From Hermetia illucens (taxonomy: Eukaryota > Arthropoda > Insecta > Diptera > Stratiomyidae): a stretch of DNA of 64,000 nucleotides. Made by a program: the position numbers and the translations under genes. Under the pieces are notes generated by a model. It saw only the letters and a program-made list of their open reading frames with translations. It did not search any database and was not told where the DNA came from. Location: NCBI RefSeq assembly GCF_905115235.1, contig NC_051854.1:74763463-74827462 (forward strand), read 5' to 3'. The stretch's first letter is position 1, and each line of letters begins with the position of its first letter. Positions 29,023-39,455 of this stretch are shown in pieces.

Positions 29023-32000
29023 GTGAGATTTTACTTTTTTTTAAATAGTGTGCAGTAAAATATAAATTTTTTAGTGGCTTAAAACTTCAAAGCGATTTTA
29101 AAGTGATGGAAATTAAAAGCTTTTTTACGATAAAAGTTAGCGCTTAAGTGACACAAGAAGGACTTTAAGGAGTGTGCCTGCCGGTCATGTAATGCTGTAG
29201 TCGTGCTATTGCGATCTGATGAACCCTACAAAAAATAACCTGAATCTGTGATTAATACAAAAGGCGAATTTTCATATCCTGAAAACGGACTTTAGACAGA
29301 ATTCTAATTCTAATGAAGAAACACAACAAGACAGTAATCCTGGCAGAAAACTCCTCCTTAAAGCGGCAAAGTTAATAAGATCTAGTTTGAGGTAGGCGAC
29401 GTAAGCCAAAGCATCCGCCCTTAAAAAAAAGCAAGGGCTGAAGGTTTCATTCAGGACAGAGATAGCTCACAGCTCTTTGCCTGTACTCTGCTCTGGCAAC
29501 CCCGGTTAGAATCTTCTTAACCTAATAAGCCTTTTAAGTGGTCTTCTAAAAGTGGTTTTGTGGCATGAGAAATCCAAATATCAACACTGAGATGTCGAGA
29601 CTAGGACGAGGGAAATCCTTTGTTTGATTTTAGACCCCCTCCTAGTCACTGGTTCAGTTTTTTGGATGTCTGCTATGAACATCACTTCAGAGGAACGATA
29701 TTGCTATTACCTGACATACCCTTCAGATAACACTATCCTTTAGTAGTGGCACCAAGGTCTGGCGAGGGAGAAGTGGGGGGGTTGTGTTTTCCTGAAATAT
29801 GGGATGATAAGCACGAATAGTTTTCACATCGCATACAGTACGTCATTTCTTTGACGGATCCATTCTCAAAGCCTACCCAATCGACAATTCTGAAAAAAAT
29901 CATGATGCTGCCACTATACCGTGCCTAGGCTTCGAAATACCTCCTACTGACATCTTTTCAAATAGAGTTAATAATAATAGTACTATAATTTTTGGAAATT
30001 GACTGCAATAATAATAATAATCGTTGGCGCAACAATCCATATTGGATCAGGGCCTTGAAGTGTGTTAGAGCACTTCATTCAAGACCGCAACGGTACACTA
30101 CAGTGGACTCTAGGAGGCAATGCGGTCAGCATTGTGACTGCAATATCCCCCTTTATTTCGTCTTAGAATCATGAAATTGCAGCAATACAGATTATAAGAT
30201 ACATGATCCTAACAAGTTTGGTGGAAATCGCACCATCACTAACGAAGTTATGATAGGTCGAAGTGCGAAAGCGAATATTCTGATATAATATATGGGTACA
30301 CATTACGTGCTAAGTAATAATTGGTCAAATGTCTACTTAAATGTTGTCATATAAGAAATACATAAAACCTTTCATATCTGAAACGTCCAACTTCTGGTTT
30401 CCTGACAAGCTTGCAACGTCTGATAAAAATTTATTACTCCAACACTAGAAGGAAGCACTATGTTCTGCGTTTCACCTCGCAAGTTGTCAGCAGTTTGCGC
30501 AACTTTCCTCTAAGTAATGATGCTGCTTTTTCAGATGCATAATAACAATAATTAAAGTATTCCGCTGTGACCGATCCTGCTGTTGTGCCACAACCTGTGA
30601 CGTCTACTGCAGCTGGCTCACGTAGGCAGCGGATGAAGTTGACGAGGGAATGAAACTCTTTACCATCCGTTCCTACTCTGAAATACCAACAGGAGAGCAG
30701 GTACAACATCTTACCGCCCCTTGTTGAACCAGAGATTCGTCGTTTTCGGCAACACGTGCACGGGACTGTGCAACATGTTACAGACCCTCACCGCTTTATA
30801 ACTATCATCATCATCAGTTCTTGGTTCTGAAATATTATTTCCGTGTCAGGACACGTGCCTTGACTCAACAGTCAACAAAACAAAACCCATCCGGGGTAAG
30901 CTACTCTAATAGAGACATGAAGTCTAGAGGCGGGTTGATTCCACCGAAAATTTCAATCCCAAAGGAGCTAAACTACCAAACGGCATAATAAAGGAGAGGC
31001 CACAATCATAAAAAAAACCTAACGCGTGCGAAATGACGAGGAAGGATTAATTCTCAGCCGATTTCGTCATCTATGCGACAAGTGGCCCCCGTCTTCTTTT
31101 CTTCTTCAAGGGGGCCAGATGACATGGTGGCCCCTCTGTGGCCCACCCCAATCTAAATGTTCGCCCCCTGCCGCTTCAAATATAATGGGGGCGAAAGTTT
31201 ATGTTGGGTTAGGCCGCCGCAGGGCCACCATGTCATTTGGCCCCCCATGAAGAGGAAAGGCAGACGGGAGCCAGTCGTCGCTTAGATGCCGGTTTCGGGA
31301 CTTCCACATGGTCTGATTCAAACGATGCAAAAGTACACCATTCCGCAAACGCAGATGCTTTTTGATGGATTTTCACAGTAACCAACAACCGACTACTACC
31401 TGAATCCCTGGGTTTTTAAGTAAGTAAGACCGTCCGAACCTAACAGCTTAACACTAGTGTAAGGAACAATCTATTATCTGCTGAGATTGTGACAACTTCT
31501 GTATTGTAACTGTTGTAACCCTTTAATAGTTACAGTGTTAGCTATAGTATGTCGATTAAGCCGATGACGATAGGAATTTTAATGTGTTCCCTACTTCCAA
31601 ATGTTTTAGCTTGGCATCTTAACCTACTTTGACAAGTGCAGGACGCTGTCACTGAATGTGCGTGGAAGTTTCGAGACTTGCGGAATCTGCAGACGGGATC
31701 ACGGATCCCTAGTTTCCCCAGGTGATATTTTAGCCTGCTATGTCCTGGATTCGCAGTTTACAAAGAATTCAAATAAGGACGACCATCCGAATTGCATACC
31801 TTCGTTTCCAATAATTGTAGGTGATGTTCAGTAGCGTGCACCTAGTTGTTGTAGAAGGCCACCCAGTCCGCAGTCTAGTTGGCCATTAAAATCACTTAAA
31901 GCCACCTTGAGGACCAGTCGATTACTCGATTACCGTCAAATAATATTTATATGATGGTATCAGGACCTATGAGCTCGAGGTTGAAAGAACTCGCCCGATG

Positions 32001-35000
32001 TGGGGAACACTTAAAGCGGTGACCTTTGAGCGTTGGCATAGCACACAAGTGCGAGTCAAATGCGGTGGTGCTGCTAACGAGCAGATTCTGTAGCTCAGTG
32101 TCCTGGGATTACTCGTGAGATAGCCCATGTTCGCTGTTGAATGCAGGCATATTAACAGCTTCAACATAGGCGAGTGCCTTTGCTAATTCATTGCTGCTCA
32201 TGCCAGTAATAAAACGAAAGCCCGTAGTAAATAAGGAAATGTAACTGCGGTGCCCCAATTGACGCCGCGAGACTTTGTCGGCTGACTAAGCTCACAAGCG
32301 TTACGTAAGCGGTTTATGGTCGGTAAACCCAAGGAAGTCTAAGCCCTCCAGGCAATGGAACATCTGATACTGGTCTTTGCTCTGTGGCCTGCCTATGAGG
32401 TTCATAAGCTTGTGTCTTTCGAAAGCATTCTTATTTGCTGCACAGTGCTTGTTAAAAAGCGCTTGCAATGTAGCGATGCCACGGATAAAATGTAAAAGGG
32501 TCACGGTGGTAGGCTTTTTAAACGTGCTGATTGTGTCGACCCGAAACGTAGGTAGTGAGAAGCCTTTTGCGCTACTGCCATGCTGTAGATGTTCCAACTT
32601 CTTCACACCGAAAACACACTCGGCTAGGATGATGGCCATTAGGAATTTAGGAGATGTTCGAAAACTAGGCGCAAGTGCGAAAATATTCTTTGTTCAAATT
32701 TGATGCGACCGATATGTAGTCCAAACGTAATTGTCAAGTCCTAGTATGACATTGTCCATAAATCGCGGAAATGTCTGCGTCGTGTTAGGCACACCGAAGA
32801 TCATCGCCGTAAACTCAAATGAACCGAAAGGTGTCGTGACGGCTGTTTTCGGGATATTACTGGAAACCAGCGGTATTTGATAAAAAACTTTGAAAAAGTC
32901 AATCTTTGAAAAGAATCATTGGCAGTTAAGTTGATTGTACTGTCTGTTGTTTCTTATCGGATACCTGTCCGGGACCATCATAGTGTCGAGGCGATTTTTG
33001 TCGGGTACCAGTAACCGTCTTTTTCATCCAAACTTTTTGGATGTTCGGCGGTAAACTACGTTTATAAAGAATTGAAACGCTTTTCCGATTTAAAATTTTT
33101 CGCGGCGAAGCCTGCGAGGACGGTCTAAAGCAGGTTGCCTGACAGTCGTTATGTCCCTCAGTAATGGCCAATAAATACTCATCTGCTATGAACGCGTGTC
33201 TAACAGGATCTGAGAACCTTTTGTTTCGGATATCCACGAATAGAGTTTAAGAAAATCGGTGGCAAGGATGGGAGACGACATTCTAGCAATACAAAATCGC
33301 CGGGGTGATGACCGTTGGAGGGTCCAGCGAAGAGGAAAGCGCTTTGATATCGTACGTGTTAACGGTAATACTATTGACCAGAAACAATTTGTACGCAGAG
33401 GCTTTCTGAGCATTTCATTGGAAAGAGGGTGGGCGGCGGAGCAATTCGTTTTTTTTTAAGAACTATTAGCTGCGGCCGTTTCAGCAGTTTGATGGGTTTG
33501 ATGGGCGGCATTATCTTGCAGTGATTCCAAATCGTCTATACAAATCGCAGACTTGTCTGTCAGCACTAAATTTACGCCGAATAATTGCTTGACGTGGGAG
33601 GGCTTATTTCATGAGACAACGCTTCTATGCGATTCATTTTTATCAGCTATTCTACGACCAGATTCGACAAGGACTCCTTCTCGGACGTAGACTGGGGGAT
33701 CGCGTTGCTTTGGGCACATAGTGTGGCGTTCGACACGATAATTTAGCAACGAGCTCTGCGGCGATAGCCAGTTTCTCCAAATCTTCTTGATCGTTGACAG
33801 ATTACTTAATTTAGGAATCTGGCACTGGTTTCCCGGCGGTACACTGAACACGTTACAAGAACTGTAACGATAAGCTGAAAAGAAGTTGGCGTGTTCTCTT
33901 GTCTCTGCTCAAGAGCCTGGTATTTTTCCATTTCAGGGATGTCTCTGATATAAAGGCTAATCCAGGTGATCCGGAATTGTGCTTCGATCCACGCAAATTC
34001 CAATCTTATCTCATTTGGCCACGATGGGGTAGCTCGATGATATGGAATTTACCCCGGGAAGTGCAAATAGCCTTGAGGCAGCGGTGCTTGACCCTCGTTC
34101 AGCAAGCAGGTTAAAAAAAGGTCTCCTGTCCACTTTTGGACTAACTCTTTCTCCATAGCATCACCTTGTTCCAAGCACTTGGTCGTGAGGGCCACAATTG
34201 AGAGCTGCCTGGCCTTTTGAGGTTAAAGCAGGTACACCTACCTATGGTGTATATTTCCACCCAAAATACACTGGTGTTCTTACTCATTGGTTCAAAGTAT
34301 GTTTTCCTTGGACGACTAGCCCGGCGCCCACTCCTTCTGCGGACAGGATGCCATCCATACAACAAGTAACTCCCCGATTTAAGACTTTAGGTCACTGCCA
34401 CGATCCCCTAGTTTGCCCCATTGTCCTACGGTGTTTTAAATTTCTTGTAGAAATGAAACTTCATTGCAATGCCTTTGGTATTAGTAATTCGAGATACCGC
34501 CTAGAAACAATGGCGATCTACCTTCGATTTCGGCACTTTGCCGCCTTGCTGACACCCTCGCACATCCTGCAAATATATAAAAAGAGAAGTCAATCTCAGA
34601 AGAACCTCCAGGGATGCTGTTGAGCGTATTCTCATCGCGCCACTGACATATAAGCCCGTCTTGACGTGTGTTCTGGTTTCTATTCGCCCAAATTACAGCC
34701 ATGCAAGTAATTGGTGGCCTTATTATTGTAGTATATCTGGAGCGTAGTCTTTTCAGGGTGCATCCCCCAAACTTAATTCGTGATGCCAAATTTAGAGGAT
34801 ACATATATATAGTGGGATCTGCGTGTTGGGAAAATAGAAATTTTTTTTAAAAATTTGTAACCCCCTTTCCCCAATTAATATTAACAATTCTACTCTCCTG
34901 GAATACCTTACTATTATTTCTGAGTTGCCGTCAATGACGGGTCTTATTATTCTGTATTCCGTTGAAATGAAATCCAGTAATACGTCTCAAGCACTAGTTC

Positions 35001-35452
35001 ACTATTGACTTTTATTATTACTCTCCTTAAATTGACCACTAAATCGGATCTCCGTTTTTAGGAGTTGGTGCGGTCAAGCGTAAATTTGGTAACAGTATGG
35101 TCCCAACTGTTTATATGGTCAAAAATGGAGACGAATATGAGTTGACTTCAGCATCCACAGTGAAAACCAGTGTATTAAAGTTCAAGCCTGGAGTGGAATT
35201 CGAAGATGAAACCATGGATGGACGCAAAGTTAGGACTATTTGCCGCTTCGAGACTCCCAACAAGCTGGTCCAGGAAGAAAAAGGCGACAAGCCCGGCACA
35301 ATCATTCGCGAATTCACGGACACTGAATTGACTATGGTGAGTTGAAAATAAAATGTTTTTTTCTGATTTCAATTGAAATCTTATTCTATTTTCTTTTGCA
35401 GACTTTAACCGTCGGTGATGTAACCTCCGTGAGACATTATAAAGTAATTTAA
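28950..35452 (+). CDS. fabp: Fatty-acid-binding protein, FABP2 (132 aa, three exons)
   Basis: Cytosolic lipid carrier of the FABP family and the closest paralogue of FABP1. Coding exons are 28950-29022, 35062-35336 and 35402-35452, with GT-AG borders and an unbroken frame. The protein begins MACWEGKKYKLEKSENFDEY, has the lid segment MKALGVGAVKRKFGN, and keeps Arg107, Arg127 and Tyr129 (GTIIREF and VRHYKVI). It differs from FABP1 mainly at surface positions (KRK for MRK, SMV for NMT, VRTICRF for VQSVCYF). Both intron positions are identical to those of FABP1 and FABP3, so the exon structure predates the duplications. Intron 1 is 6.04 kb and holds repeat R, a SINE, a foldback and a Ty3/Gypsy fossil; intron 2 is 65 bp. 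No damage was seen, so it should be functional. Confidence 0.93.
29023..29340 (+). promoter_or_regulatory. Conserved 5' part of FABP2 intron 1
   Basis: Aligns with 8744-9130 and 56683-57010. The AACCTGAATCTGTGATTAAT block is shared almost unchanged with FABP1. Confidence 0.45.
29345..29735. other. Intron 1 stretch, nothing recognised
   Basis: No recognisable element. It probably belongs to decayed repeats. Confidence 0.3.
29740..30413 (+). repeat. Repeat R copy split by a SINE
   Basis: R landmarks on both sides of the SINE: ATCATGATGCTGCCACTAT and CTAGGCTTCGAAATACCTCC before it, and GGTGGAAATCGCACCATCAC and CATAAAACCTTTCATATCTG after it. The insertion shows R is the older of the two. Confidence 0.7.
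30011..30134 (-). mobile_element. SINE-t, 5'-truncated copy (copy 3)
   Basis: Bounded by perfect 11-bp repeats TGACTGCAATA (30000-30010 and 30135-30145). The tRNA-like head is missing and the ATT-repeat tail is present, as expected for incomplete reverse transcription from the 3' end. Confidence 0.8.
30415..31060. other. Intron 1 stretch, unassigned
   Basis: It contains an 83-codon minus-strand open frame (30709-30458, ending CEVKRRT) with no recognised domain, and an ATCATCATCATC run at 30805-30816 that may be the tail of a lost RTE element. Nothing else could be assigned. Confidence 0.3.
31068..31288. mobile_element. Foldback (long-TIR) element, 221 bp
   Basis: Two inverted arms of about 101 bp (31068-31168 and 31187-31288) pair along nearly their whole length around an 18-bp spacer. 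They contain matching blocks GACATGGTGGCCC on the left and GGGCCACCATGTC on the right. The outer flanks carry imperfect 9-bp direct repeats CCGATTTCG (31058-31066) and CCGGTTTCG (31289-31297). Long arms with a 9-bp target duplication fit a Mutator-type or foldback MITE. GC content is clearly higher than in the surroundings. Confidence 0.6.
31300..31895. other. Intron 1 stretch, unassigned
   Basis: No clear feature. It may be the outer part of the Gypsy-type fossil that follows, but no LTR pair could be recognised. Confidence 0.25.
31900..34050 (-). mobile_element. Ty3/Gypsy LTR-retrotransposon fossil (gag-pol remnant)
   Basis: Minus-strand remnant of a Ty3/Gypsy element, probably of the Mag-like group. 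Gag-type sequence (EAQFRITWISL) lies near 33990 and RNase H with the FTDHKPLT motif near 32310; the RT lies between them. It is clearly broken in many places and old. No LTR could be outlined, so the ends are approximate. Confidence 0.65.
34100..34850 (-). mobile_element. LOA/R1-type LINE fragment (post-RT region)
   Basis: The minus strand encodes NLASRIKFGGCTLKRLRSRY then TTIIRPPITCMAVIWANRNQ, the region after RT in LOA/R1 LINEs. A homologous minus-strand piece lies in FABP3 intron 1 at 60.8-61.2 kb. No end signals are visible. Confidence 0.6.
35062..35336 (+). CDS. fabp: FABP2 coding exon 2
   Basis: Residues 25-116, with Arg107. Acceptor TTTTTAG, donor GTGAGT. Confidence 0.92.
35402..35452 (+). 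CDS. fabp: FABP2 coding exon 3
   Basis: Residues 117-132, TLTVGDVTSVRHYKVI, with the Arg-x-Tyr motif and a TAA stop. Acceptor CTTTTGCAG. Confidence 0.92.
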   Translation, partial: TLTVGDVTSVRHYKVI

Positions 35453-35533
35453 ACTGTTACGTTTGACAACTAGACACCATTTAAGTGAAAATGATTATTC
35501 CTTACGTAAGAATGAATGACTCTGATTAAGAGA

Positions 35534-35539
35534 ATTAAA
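35534..35539 (+). terminator. Poly(A) signal ATTAAA of FABP2
   Basis: It sits 82 bp after the stop in the same AGAATTAAAA context as in FABP1. The flanking ATTTAAGTGAAAATGAT and GATATAAAA blocks are also shared. Confidence 0.7.
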
Positions 35540-35689
35540 AGCTTGTGACAAATTTTTGATATAAAAGGTTCTTGTTGTTATTTATCAGCACTAACTGGTT
35601 AGCGCTGACATCAAAGTTTATAGGCAATTTATGCTTAATTATGATATCTTCGCCATTTGTTTCTATCCTCTTTCATGGTGCTTTGAGTT

Positions 35690-35930
35690 GGTGGCGAGGT
35701 GGCACTAAGAAATGCTGTATTTTTTGGCCTTGGTGTAGTAGGTGAATGCTTCAAGGGTTAATAAGGGCCACCAAACCCCAGTCTTCACGGGAACTCATCT
35801 CATCACGAAACCTTACCAAGGGTATACTGGTACCATGCGAACTGGGATAGCTCTCCGAATTAAATACCTCTGGATAACTTCAGCTTCTTTCAGCTCGGTT
35901 ATATTGGGAGTTTCATGGGGGTTTTCATTA
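35690..35930 (+). mobile_element. Retroposon Q, partial copy
   Basis: It matches the middle of the full copies at 40.9 and 59.1 kb: GTAGGTGAATGCT, ACGAAACCTTACCA, GGGTATACTGGTACCATG, GGGAGTTTCATGG. Both ends are missing and it runs into an R1-B 3' end. Confidence 0.65.
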
Positions 35931-35934
35931 CGTC

Positions 35935-38190
35935 CACCTGCCTGTAATCAGGGAACTACCCCAAAGCCTGTTTAGTACATTACTTCGAGCTAGCCCTCCC
36001 GCTCACTCGGCTTTGGGAGCCTTCAAATCATGGAATTCCTTTCACCAACGGGATGGGACGGACCAAGGGAGTTATTAGTTCAGCAATAAGAAGAGCCCAA
36101 ACATAATGCGCAACACGATTCCATTTGCCAGTGTTCCTCAGCATCTCTTTGGCAATGCTGTCTGGAGAGAGCTCTCATGTATCTGCATAAAGCTGCTGAC
36201 GAAAGACGTCCCACCTTCCTCACTCTATTGCAGAAGACAGTTATCTATCTGTTTACCTGTCGCATCAATATGCCACGTCTGTTTTGCGCCAATTCAACAG
36301 TGCGTCCGGCAGCAAGTGACCCAACGGCATCCGCATAACCAACCAAGCGCGACTCTTCTGCCATGTTGAGTCTAAGCAGACTAACGTAGGAAGCCTTCCA
36401 GAAGTCCGGCTCTAGGATGGATCCCTGTGCTACTTCCGACGTGATTTCCATCCCCTTCTGAACGTCTTGCGTCTTATAGAGAAGGGAACGGTCTTTCAGA
36501 TAATCCCTCAATATCCGCAATGGATAGCTTGGCATGTAAAATAAATTTTCCAATGCGCCATCTATCAATTTTACGGAATTGAAGGCATTTCTGTCATCAA
36601 GCATTACGAGGAGCACTATCCGCTGAGATCGGGGGCTTTGTGCCTTGCCTGTTCTGAGCCCAAACTGCCTTGGGGATAAGTCCCCGGCAGTGTGGATCGT
36701 TGCAGCGAATTTACTCCTGAGGAGCTTTTCGAGCACTTTCTAGGTCGTGTCAAGTATACACAGCGGTCGGCATGCAGACGGGAGCTCCGGGTCTCCTTTT
36801 CCTTTGCCAATCAGCGCGACTATCACTACCTACCAGCGATAAGGAAAAATGCCCTCCTTCAAGCAAGCGTTCTACGCGCCGAGCAGCAAGTTTGGCCATT
36901 GGCGGAACACCAGTTTGTAAACTTCCACGAGGATACCATGAGAACCTGACGCCTGCTTATTTTTTATGGTGGGAACCGCTTCTTCGAATTCACTTATTGT
37001 GGGAAAGGGGCAATCCTCGACACTTTTCGCACTATTGACACCAACCCGTACGGGATGCCTAAGGACTATGCAAGGCTTCCATAGAGCCCCGATTTTCTGG
37101 ATGACAAGTTTGTAATCGAATCCCCACGGGTCCTCATTCACCTCATTGACCAGATTCTGCCAACCGAGGACTTTGCTTTTATTTATCTCTCCGGAGTCTC
37201 CTTTTTGATGATTAATGTTCTGTACTATTTAATGTAGTGATGTGAGGGATGTTTCCTTCACAGCCTGGGCGCCGAAACATTGGCGTGATTCCGGTATTTA
37301 AAACGACGAGCCCGGTTCTCGCCACTCTGTCCAGGATCTGTTTCCCTCTGGAGTCCGGCTGAAGTATGCCACCGCCTCCCCCCCCCAACAAAGGTCCTAG
37401 TATTAAAATCACCGCCTATCAGGAGTCGCCCTCCGTGCCCTGGACATTATTATATTATCCACCGACCGCCGAAAATCCGACATTATTATATTATTATTCC
37501 TAAACACCGAATCAAGACAAACCTATTCCCTCCGTCTTGGGCATAAACACGCGTGCGACGCTCTCACCAGACGCGCCACGATCCTTGCAGAGGACGCAAT
37601 TTTCACTTTCGTTGTAGACCTTCGCTTGGTGACCTACCTGACCGCACCTATGGCATGTAGCACTTGATGGGATTTATCCGCATTCGTAGCTTACATACTA
37701 CCCATCCCATTTTGATTTTCCTGCTGCTAAGGAATTTCCTCAATATCTATGGTAGGAAAAGAAGACGAGGCAGACCCTGCCTAAGATGGAGCGATGGCGT
37801 GGGCCAGGACGCCAGACAGCTTTTAGGGATATCGAATTGGTGGACCTCGGCGCAAAACCGGGATGTCTGGAGTTCCTTATTAAGGCAGGCCTAGACCGGA
37901 TACCGGTTGTTGCGCCGTTGATGATGATGAAGGAATTTCCGCGCATTTCGCTTACGGACTTCCACCATAGCGAGTTTTTGGCCTCGAGCATTTACAGGGG
38001 TGATGCCTACCCGGGCATTGGCATCCACGTCGACCTTTTCTGTGAGGCAGTCAATATCTCGGTTTGCTAGAAAGTGCATAGGCTCTAGACTAAAAACGAG
38101 AGTCTTCTTCCCCAATAATCCCTTGTCCGCCACCGCTAATTGTGGAATATAGTAGTTATCGCTACTTTGGTTGGTTTTTGGGCTGAACAT
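35935..38190 (-). mobile_element. R1-clade LINE (R1-B), copy 2, rearranged
   Basis: Minus-strand R1-B element, read from right to left. ORF1 remains at 38190-37540: DIDCLTEKVDVDANARVGIT and a zinc knuckle beginning CHRCGQVGHQAK. An endonuclease end (LVVLNTGITPMFRRPGCEG) is at 37330, the linker (NEDPWGFDYKLV) at 37130, and RT with NAFNSVKLIDGALENLFY and EVAQGSILEPDFWKASY at 36620-36380. A 3' UTR matching 20.3-20.7 kb follows. The post-RT region and most of the endonuclease are deleted, YADD reads YADA, and an RTE-A fragment is inserted in ORF1. Confidence 0.75.
37740..37929 (+). mobile_element. RTE-A 3' end, young 190-bp insertion
   Basis: 5'-truncated RTE-A flanked by perfect 11-bp repeats AAGGAATTTCC (37729-37739 and 37930-37940). 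It encodes GRKRRRGRPCLRWSDGVGQD, the last residues of RTE-A, and ends in GATGATGATG. It lies opposite in strand to the R1-B ORF1 it interrupts. The clean sequence and perfect repeats suggest a recent event. Confidence 0.85.
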
Positions 38191-38379
38191 AGGTCACACA
38201 TTGAAGAAGGACGACATCTCAATTGCAGTTAATACCATGCAATAGGATCCACAATCCAATCCCTTGGTGGAAGAGTTGAAGCATATTGCCAGGAGCGGAC
38301 AACGATAGGTGTGCTTGACGTATTATGCTCGATTTATTTCAGAAATATATGACATTATATTGGGTTAACATTACTAAAG

Positions 38380-39455
38380 GAGCTTAGTTAGTTAGTTTAG
38401 TTTAGTAGAAGAGTCGCATCTCCAGGCCCATTGCACTATCTCCGCAAATCGCCCATTTATCGGCTTCTTGTCATCGGTATTAGCAGGATTTCGCGAATTT
38501 GAGAACATACTCCAGAGACAGAAAATGCACAGACTCTTCGATGAAGAAAACTTTACCAAGGTGTCTTCGTCTGAGGAGGCCGGGTATACGAAATGCAGGG
38601 CCGTCTCTTCCTCCTCCTCCCATTGGCTCCATATGGCGAGAAAATAACTCCGATTTTCTCCATGTGGTAATTTAAGGAGTATTATCCCATTAAAAGCCTT
38701 ATTAGAGTTTTCATGTCCCACTTCTTAAGGGACAACAAAAATGCCGCCCCGCGTGTTTTCACCAAGATATTCGCCTGCCGGCAGAAGTTCAAATTCCTCC
38801 ATTCGGCTGCGTGAATCCTTGCCATTTCCCCCTCAGAGTAGACTTGACAGTAGATGGCCGCATGTCAAAAGCGGGTTCTGACCCCCTCACTGAGGATCCA
38901 GAACCTTGGCCAGCCAGTCTGTCAGCTTCCTCATTACCAGCGATGTTTCAGTACCCTGAGACCCACATCAGAACGTTTCGCCCAGTCCGCCAAGTTTTAG
39001 CAGCACCTGGTGACAACTCCACGCCAACTGGCTTCTTATGTCTTTGCTGTTTAGCGCTGATAATGTTGCCCGACTGTCGTAACAGATTTGAATGGTGCGA
39101 CTTCTCAATTTTTGCCGCAAACATTCTTCTGCTGGCGATAAAATGGCATATATCTTCGCCTGAAATATGGTCGTCATTTTCCCGAGAGAGGAGGATTTCC
39201 CGATAAAACCCCTGCACTCGATCCGTTTTCCATGACTAACCCGTCGGTGAAGATTATTAAGTCTGTAATCTCAAAAGATTTCTGGATATTTATGGACCAT
39301 TCTTCTCTTTTGATGATTACGAGCATGGCGTATGTCTTTTCGAAGACGAATGTGAAAACCATGTGATCAATGGGCATCAGAGCCCCCTTATGTTTGCCAA
39401 GAGATTTCCAGACAGACGCATGAGCGTATGATTGGTAGTCTTTCCACGCGCCAAT
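38380..39455 (-). mobile_element. LOA/R1-type LINE with RNase H, 3' part
   Basis: The minus strand encodes an RNase H: IIFTDGLVMENGSSAGVL near 39250, then IYAILSPAEECLRQKLRSRT and YDSRATLSALNSKDIRSQLA at 39160-39060. The end motif EEEETALHFVYPASS lies at 38620. A TTAGTTAGTTTAGTTTAG run at the left edge is probably the 3' tail. It abuts RTE-C on the right. Confidence 0.7.

Noticed and set aside
30805-30816. ATC and ATG repeats as independent microsatellites or CRISPR-like repeats
   Set aside because: Where context remains, such runs are 3' tails of RTE-A or RTE-B LINEs. There are no spacer-repeat arrays in the window.
31026-31250. Open frame of 74 codons over the foldback
   Set aside because: It runs across the inverted arms and loop; the structure explains the sequence and no protein family fits.
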